DNA of 5,496 nucleotides, taken from Acidilobaceae archaeon. Lineage in GTDB: Archaea > Thermoproteota > Thermoprotei_A > Sulfolobales > Acidilobaceae. The translations under genes were made by a program, and so were the position numbers. The notes beneath the pieces are model-generated. The model saw only the letters and a list, made by a program, of their open reading frames with translations. It was not told the DNA's origin and did not search any database. Where the stretch lies: assembly GCA_027039295.1 (NCBI GenBank), contig JALWEW010000006.1, positions 327 through 5,822 on the forward strand, written 5' to 3'. Shown here piece by piece: positions 1 through 3,801 of the stretch. How positions within the stretch are numbered: position 1 is the first letter of the stretch; each line of letters begins with the position of its first letter.

Positions 1-834
1 GTGCCCGAGCTCCTGAGGGGCAAGCTGGTCCTAGCCAAGAACCCCAACCGTTACATCAACGAGAGCCAGTGGGCGCGGGCTAGGAGGCTCTTCGAGGCGC
101 TGGCCGGGGGCCCCGGGGGCCTCTACGTGGAGCCGGGGGACTGCGACATGCCCGATCCCTTGGAGGGCCTCAGCCTCGCCCTCTCAAGGGGCTTCGGCGA
201 CTACGAGGCTAGGCGCCGGGAGCTCCTTGAGAGGGGTCGTAGGTGGTTCGAGAGGCTAGCGGGGCTCTGGTGCAGGGGGCCCTGGCTCGCCGAGGGCGAG
301 CTACCGGGGGGCACGAGGGTCGTGTGGGTTGATGGAAGGGAGGTGGAGGCCTGCGGCGTTAGGCTGCGCTTCACTGAGCCATGGTTCCACGGCGTTGAGT
401 ACGATAGGACTGGGTGGGTCGTTGGGTTCGAGGCCCTCCTACCCGGGGGTAGGAGGCTCTTCTACACGAGCGACGTCATGGGCCCGATAATAGAGGACTA
501 CGCGGCCGCAATAGCCGAGCGGAGGCCTGACGTACTCATCCTAGACGGGCCCCCCACCTACCTCTACCCCTACATGCTGAACAGGGTCAACCTCTCCAGG
601 GCAGTTGAGAACGCCATCACAATAGTTGAGGCTGGGATCCCACTTGTGGTCTACGACCACCACCTCCTCCGAGAGGCCCGGTGGAGGGAGAGGGTTAAGC
701 CCGTCCTCGAGGCCGCCACGAGGGCCGGGGTGGAGCTGGCCACAGCGGCCGAGCACCTGGGGGGCAGGCCCCTCATAGACGTGCTCGCAGCTGGCGCTAG
801 GGCTCGTAGGCGTCGTAGGAGAGGGTCACGGTAA
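1..834 (+). CDS. UPF0282-type metallo-beta-lactamase-fold hydrolase, 3' part (5' end outside window)
   Basis: This is the C-terminal 277 residues of a predicted metal-dependent hydrolase. The first visible residues (GKLVLAKNP then INESQ, residues 7-22) match, from memory, an internal stretch of archaeal UPF0282 proteins that follows the HxHxDH metal motif. The GTG at position 1 is therefore probably an internal Val codon, and roughly 90-100 residues are missing to the left. Visible family landmarks are FHGVEY (H130), TSDVMGP (D158), DGPPTYL (182-188) and YDHHLL (D219, H220, H221); the His and Asp residues are candidate metal ligands. Residues about 36-105 (Gly/Pro-rich, then Arg/Glu-rich) look like an insertion relative to shorter homologues. 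The C-terminus ends in an Arg-rich tail (267-277) encoded where the gene runs antisense into the next one, overlapping it by 38 bp. The family is uncharacterised and the substrate is unknown. The family call is fairly sure; the missing N-terminus is inferred. Confidence 0.82.
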   Translation: MPELLRGKLVLAKNPNRYINESQWARARRLFEALAGGPGGLYVEPGDCDMPDPLEGLSLALSRGFGDYEARRRELLERGRRWFERLAGLWCRGPWLAEGELPGGTRVVWVDGREVEACGVRLRFTEPWFHGVEYDRTGWVVGFEALLPGGRRLFYTSDVMGPIIEDYAAAIAERRPDVLILDGPPTYLYPYMLNRVNLSRAVENAITIVEAGIPLVVYDHHLLREARWRERVKPVLEAATRAGVELATAAEHLGGRPLIDVLAAGARARRRRRRGSR

Positions 835-1357
835 CCACGGCGGGGCCCTCCACCTCTAGGTGGATCCACGCTATGGCCTTACCGCTCTGGTAGACGAGGA
901 CCCTGCTAACGTTCCCGGGGAAGGGTAGGTCGCAGGGCCTGACGTGGCCCCAGTAGCCGCTATCACCCGGGCTGTGCACGGGGCCGTAGAGGTAGGCCTC
1001 GTGTGAGACCGTGGCGTTCGACTCCACCCCGGCCCCCACTAGCACTGCTGGCACGGAGCCCTCATTCGAGACCACCAGGCCGAGCCAGAGGCTCCTCGAC
1101 GCATTGTGGCAGGAGCCGCACCCGCCCAGCTCTAGGGTGACCATGCTACCCTCAACAGTGACGTTAGCGTGGCAGTGGCAGCAGCCGAGGAGCTTCCACG
1201 ACGAGATCCGCGGGTCCGGCGCCCCTATAGTGGCGCTCCCCGCCAAGCCCCCGCGGTCGCTCCAGTGGCCCTGCGTGCCCTCCGATAGGGCATTCGAGGC
1301 AGCTATTATCAGCGGTATCGCGAGTAACGCTAGGAGCGCCCCGCGGCTCACACCCAC
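797..1357 (-). CDS. Small exported protein with two CxxCH (haem c-type) motifs
   Basis: A 186-residue protein that I cannot assign to a named family. Residues 5-22 form a hydrophobic N-terminal segment after an Arg, consistent with a signal peptide or membrane anchor. Two CxxCH motifs follow: C59-C60-H61-C62-H63 and C80-G-S-C83-H84, the signature for covalent haem c attachment. Only one other Cys (C142) is present. Four N-glycosylation sequons (N65, N85, N114, N149) fit a surface location. The second half is Val/Ser/Gly-rich and probably beta-structured. The likely role is a cell-surface dihaem electron carrier; a metal-binding or disulfide-stabilised surface protein is the alternative, because the motifs are only 21 residues apart and no distal Met ligand is obvious. 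The GTG start at 1357 is preceded by GGTGG (1364-1368) six bases upstream and by a TATA-like box near 1403. The 3' end overlaps the convergent hydrolase gene by 38 bp, with TAG stop at 797-799. Confidence 0.7.
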   Translation of the reverse strand: MGVSRGALLALLAIPLIIAASNALSEGTQGHWSDRGGLAGSATIGAPDPRISSWKLLGCCHCHANVTVEGSMVTLELGGCGSCHNASRSLWLGLVVSNEGSVPAVLVGAGVESNATVSHEAYLYGPVHSPGDSGYWGHVRPCDLPFPGNVSRVLVYQSGKAIAWIHLEVEGPAVVTVTLSYDAYEP

Positions 1358-1398
1358 ACGAATCCACCATTACTCCGCGGTATACGGCCTCACTCAGA

Positions 1399-1407
1399 GT
1401 TATATCC
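1399..1407 (-). promoter_or_regulatory. TATA-like promoter box for the CxxCH protein gene
   Basis: In the divergent spacer, the minus strand reads GGATATAAC. This is a reasonable archaeal TATA box, with purine-rich bases upstream that could act as a BRE. It is centred about 46 bases before the GTG start at 1357. A start site about 25 bases downstream would leave a leader of some 20 bases, enough to include the GGTGG ribosome-binding site. This is inferred from spacing and AT content in a GC-rich window. Confidence 0.45.
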
Positions 1408-1416
1408 TAGATACAC

Positions 1417-1426
1417 GAGTTAAACC
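1417..1426 (+). promoter_or_regulatory. Possible TATA box for the DUF4258-like gene
   Basis: The plus strand reads GAGTTAAACC here, an AT-rich box about 50 bases before the TTG start at 1474. That would place transcription initiation near 1445-1450. The box on its reverse strand (TTTAACTC) could instead serve the leftward gene, so the two divergent promoters share a short AT-rich core from about 1399 to 1426 and may compete for binding of TBP/TFB. Confidence 0.35.
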
Positions 1427-1473
1427 TAGGAATCGCCCGTACGACTCATACCTACCCTGGGGGCCAGCGGAGA

Positions 1474-1788
1474 TTGGGGGATGCCAGCCCTAGGATAAGC
1501 CTGGACGGCGTTGAGGTCGCGGTAAGGCTATCCGCCCACGCCCGCCAGAGGATGAGGGAGAGGGGCGTAGACCTAGCGGTGATCCTGGAGGCCCTAGAGA
1601 ACCCCTGCGACCACGCCTACGACAAGAGCAGGGACGTCGCCCTCTCCCTCGGCTGCAACGGAGTAGCCGTCGTCTACAGCTTAAAGGGCAGGATCCTCGA
1701 GGTCGTAACAGTCCTGAGGGAGCGGGAGTACAGATACCTTGTCCACCACATAGGGAGGCGTAGATACAAGAGGCTAGGCCCCCGCTAG
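1474..1788 (+). CDS. DUF4258-like small basic protein (RelE-fold toxin-like)
   Basis: A 104-residue basic protein. Residues 18-31 (VRLSAHARQRMRERGV: H22, R24, R26, R28, R30) followed by an alpha-helical ILEALENP stretch and a terminal strand ILEVVTVLR (74-82) reproduce the layout of DUF4258 proteins, which resemble RelE/HigB-type RNase toxins. Function as a toxin is inferred from the fold family only; no catalytic residue can be proven and no cognate antitoxin sits in the same orientation. The start is uncertain. TTG at 1474 is the best in-frame choice, but the GGAG at 1469-1472 is too close to be a good ribosome-binding site, and ATG at 1481 is in another frame and closes after five codons. 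The conserved core begins about residue 17, so the start ambiguity does not affect the call. The TAG stop at 1786-1788 is the palindromic partner of the stop of the convergent hepT gene. Confidence 0.68.
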   Translation: MGDASPRISLDGVEVAVRLSAHARQRMRERGVDLAVILEALENPCDHAYDKSRDVALSLGCNGVAVVYSLKGRILEVVTVLREREYRYLVHHIGRRRYKRLGPR

Positions 1789-2210
1789 GGGTCTAGTTTC
1801 TCCGCCTCGGTGTATAGGTGGAGAAGCAGGTCACCCAGCTTGTCTAGCTCGCCGCGCAGGGTCTCGTAGAGGAGGTCATGCCTGATATCGGCGTAGCCGT
1901 GCACGAGGATGTTACGCATACCCGGTATCGAGAGCGCTAGATCCTCGTACTCGTCTGGTATCAGACCTTCCCTGACTAGGGCCTCCATTACCCCCCTATA
2001 GGTGGGCTCACCTGTAAGCCCCCTCCTGGCGGCTATGAAGCCCGCGATATCCAGTATGGCCTCTAAGAGCACTTGCAGGTGTCTCTCAGCTAGGGCCTGG
2101 GCGTCCTCGTCCCTAGAGTACTCCTCCCACGAGAGCCTAGAGAGCCTGTATAGCCTCTCCAGGCTCCTCCTGGCCCTTGCTAGTCTAGACGTCAGCCCTG
2201 GAGAGGGCAC
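1785..2210 (-). CDS. hepT: HEPN-domain RNase toxin, HepT/DUF86 family
   Basis: A 141-residue, mostly alpha-helical protein of the HepT (DUF86) group. The key motif is at residues 99-106, RNILVHGY: R99 and H104 form the Rx4H ribonuclease site, and Y106 is the position that, in the characterised Shewanella MntA/HepT pair, is AMPylated by the partner. Upstream helices (about 38-62) include the conserved LLEAILDIAGFIA stretch, and the tail (113-137) is a Leu-rich helix. The length is normal for the family, and the active-site residues are intact, so the toxin is predicted to be functional. Its GTG start at 2210 lies 26 bp inside the end of the nucleotidyltransferase gene and is preceded by a GGAGG-rich stretch at 2211-2227, indicating coupled translation from one transcript. 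The gene ends convergently on the DUF4258-like gene, with the two TAG stops interlocked in one CTAG. Role: growth control, or phage or stress response; the target RNA is unknown. Confidence 0.9.
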   Translation of the reverse strand: MPSPGLTSRLARARRSLERLYRLSRLSWEEYSRDEDAQALAERHLQVLLEAILDIAGFIAARRGLTGEPTYRGVMEALVREGLIPDEYEDLALSIPGMRNILVHGYADIRHDLLYETLRGELDKLGDLLLHLYTEAEKLDP

Positions 2211-2607
2211 GCCTCGCCTCCCTCCTCACGAGCTCGATTAGGGGCTCCAGGTCGGCTACCTCGTCAAGGGCTCTCGCTAGGTCGTCATAGTACTCCCTCT
2301 CGCACGGGGCACCGCAGGAGTAGAGGAGCCTACCCCGGGCGAGGGCCTCCCAGGCAAGTATAGGGTTCCAGTCGTCTATGAAAGAGAGATCAACTCTTGA
2401 GCGCAGGCACTCCTCCAACTCGACCTGGAGGAGCCCCCTCTCCTGGAGGGTGAGCCTCCTGCCGGCCTTAACGGCGAGGTCATAGTCGCTCCACGGGGCC
2501 GCATAGCCCCGGGCCCTAGAGCCGTAGAGGACTATGTAGCGTAGTCCCCAGCGCCTACCTAGTCGTTGGAGGCACTCAAGCGCCTCTGGAGAGCCCCCCA
2601 TCGCCAA
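2185..2607 (-). CDS. mntA: MntA-type minimal nucleotidyltransferase antitoxin
   Basis: A 140-residue DNA polymerase beta-like nucleotidyltransferase. The core reads LYGSRARG (residues 27-34) followed by SDYDLAV (40-46), giving the GSx10DxD active site with D41 and D43, and RVDLSFID (71-78) supplies the third acidic residue D73. All three metal-binding Asp residues are present, so it should be an active enzyme that modifies the HEPN toxin (AMPylation is known for MntA). The C-terminal helical tail (about 104-137) is acidic/Arg-rich and Leu-rich. The start is TTG at 2607, with ATG at 2601 as the alternative; a GAGGTG ribosome-binding motif (2618-2623) is 10 bases from the TTG and 16 from the ATG, favouring TTG. 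It is followed by hepT with a 26-bp overlap and preceded by the GH5-like gene with a 39-bp gap on the same strand. Synthesis order is antitoxin first, toxin second, as in most MNT/HEPN pairs. Confidence 0.9.
   Translation of the reverse strand: MAMGGSPEALECLQRLGRRWGLRYIVLYGSRARGYAAPWSDYDLAVKAGRRLTLQERGLLQVELEECLRSRVDLSFIDDWNPILAWEALARGRLLYSCGAPCEREYYDDLARALDEVADLEPLIELVRREARRALSRADV
2211..2227 (-). promoter_or_regulatory. Ribosome-binding region of hepT, inside mntA
   Basis: Just before the GTG start at 2210 the minus strand is a purine-rich run with repeated GAGG/GGAGG motifs, within the mntA coding region. It supports internal initiation of hepT rather than a start further downstream. Confidence 0.5.
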
Positions 2608-2617
2608 GGCGACTCTG

Positions 2618-2623
2618 CACCTC
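2618..2623 (-). promoter_or_regulatory. Ribosome-binding site of mntA
   Basis: The minus strand reads GAGGTG, a six-base match to the complement of the archaeal 16S rRNA 3' end. It stands 10 bases before TTG 2607 and 16 before ATG 2601, so it supports the TTG as the start. It lies in the 39-bp gap after the GH5-like gene, and no separate TATA box is obvious there. Confidence 0.6.
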
Positions 2624-2646
2624 TAGGGGGTAGGAGTTGCTCCGGC

Positions 2647-3723
2647 TTATTGAGTACTGGGAGCCTTCGTGGAGGCCACGTGTCTGCATGGGGCCAGTAT
2701 GGCGTCCAGCACGGCCTCCTGGTTGGGGTACCAGCGCGCGTGCTGGTAGTCCAGGAAGAGGGTGTCGGCGTTGACCGTAAATGGTATCCCGTGGTTGCAG
2801 AGTGTAGCCGCCATGTACCGGGAGAACTCTACGGCAACTCTTAGGGGGTATAATCCTCTGGGAGCCCCGTCAGGGTAGTGTTGGATCCCGTGTTTGGGGT
2901 AGCGGTTGGGCCTCCAGGCCCCCATCCAGATGGGGACCCCGTGGGCCCGCGACCACTCCTCGGCATGGGCTATGGCCTCCCCTATGAGGGTCTCATTGTA
3001 TGGCTCGCCGCTTGGGCCCTTGGGGCCGCCAGCGTAGATGTGCCATTCAACCATCATGTAATTGTCAAAGTGGATCCTGAGCTCATCTAGGGCGAAGGGG
3101 CTCGAGGCCTCGGGTGGCGTTACGATTATTATCCTGTAAGGGTCAACCCTCCTGATCGCCTCTATCGTCTCGTTGTAGACCTTATTGAGTATAAAGGCCT
3201 CATCCTTGATGGCGCCACTCGTCTCTATCATGAGGTCGTAGGAGACTAGGTAGGGCGCGCCCCTGAGGTACTCCGCCACCGTGGCCCACCACTCGACGAA
3301 GTGCCTCTGCGCCTCCGGGCTCGTGGGGTGCTCGCGGAGGTCCCTTGCGGTATACGTGATTATCGGCACAAGCCCCGCTCTCAGGCAGTCGTAGACTACA
3401 ACTCCCAGCAGGCGGAGCAGGGTCTTGTTTGAGACAACATCACCGCTGACTCTTATCCTGACGTGATCAAACCCCTCAGCACTGACAAGCCCTGCTATGC
3501 TGACCCCGCGGTTCCTCCAGTAGAAGTACCAGTACTCGACCCTCGGGTAGTTGAGCCAGTTGACGGCAAGGCCAACGTGTATCATGGATGCATACCGCCA
3601 CGCCGTTATTGGAGCCGCTCCCTCCCAAGCGGGGCCCGCCGGGGCCTCTGGGACGGTTGAAGCCGCGACCAGGGCTACAATTACAACTGCAGAGACTATG
3701 AGTGCTGGCCGCCAGGCATCCAA
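2647..3723 (-). CDS. Exported GH5-like (cellulase-fold) protein with non-canonical catalytic site
   Basis: A 358-residue protein. Residues 7-22 are a hydrophobic signal peptide or membrane anchor, and three sequons (N99, N184, N243) fit an extracellular, glycosylated product. The rest resembles a clan-A (beta/alpha)8 barrel like GH5: GLAVNWLNYPR (51-61), GFDHVRIRV (84-92, with the strand-2 Arg), YDLMIETSG (162-170, matching the acid/base strand, E167), VEWHIYAGGP (225-234, strand-6 His/Tyr) and VPIWMGAWRP (263-272, strand 7). GH5 enzymes normally have Asn before the acid/base Glu and Glu in a GEF/GEW motif on strand 7; here these are I166 and A269. It may be a carbohydrate-binding pseudoenzyme or a divergent glycosidase using another Glu such as E226. 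The TTG start at 3723 is close to forced, because an in-frame stop (3727-3729) lies two codons upstream and the signal peptide follows at once. It is 78 bp downstream of top6A. The fold call is fairly good; activity is unknown. Confidence 0.68.
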   Translation of the reverse strand: MDAWRPALIVSAVVIVALVAASTVPEAPAGPAWEGAAPITAWRYASMIHVGLAVNWLNYPRVEYWYFYWRNRGVSIAGLVSAEGFDHVRIRVSGDVVSNKTLLRLLGVVVYDCLRAGLVPIITYTARDLREHPTSPEAQRHFVEWWATVAEYLRGAPYLVSYDLMIETSGAIKDEAFILNKVYNETIEAIRRVDPYRIIIVTPPEASSPFALDELRIHFDNYMMVEWHIYAGGPKGPSGEPYNETLIGEAIAHAEEWSRAHGVPIWMGAWRPNRYPKHGIQHYPDGAPRGLYPLRVAVEFSRYMAATLCNHGIPFTVNADTLFLDYQHARWYPNQEAVLDAILAPCRHVASTKAPSTQ

Positions 3724-3801
3724 GGCCTAATCGGCCCCCAACAGGGGCTCCCAGAGGGTTTCCGGGGGCTCTTACGTGCCAGGCGTGGCTGAGCGGCCGT
3801 A

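Noticed and set aside
1..3. GTG at position 1 as the true start of the hydrolase
   Set aside because: The residues just after it match an internal part of the family, and the expected metal-binding HxHxDH segment is absent, so the gene most likely begins left of the window.
1011..1493. A 160-codon open frame on the plus strand
   Set aside because: It lies antisense to the CxxCH protein gene and across the divergent promoter region, has no recognisable motif, and has low-complexity composition typical of shadow frames.
1481..1498. ATG at 1481 as the start of the DUF4258-like gene
   Set aside because: It is out of frame with the conserved core and meets a stop after five codons.
3734..3748. 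Short GCCCC/GGGGC hairpin in the 78-bp gap after top6A, considered as a terminator
   Set aside because: Five base pairs with a five-base loop and no T-run on either side; in GC-rich DNA such hairpins are expected by chance, and archaeal terminators rely on T-runs.
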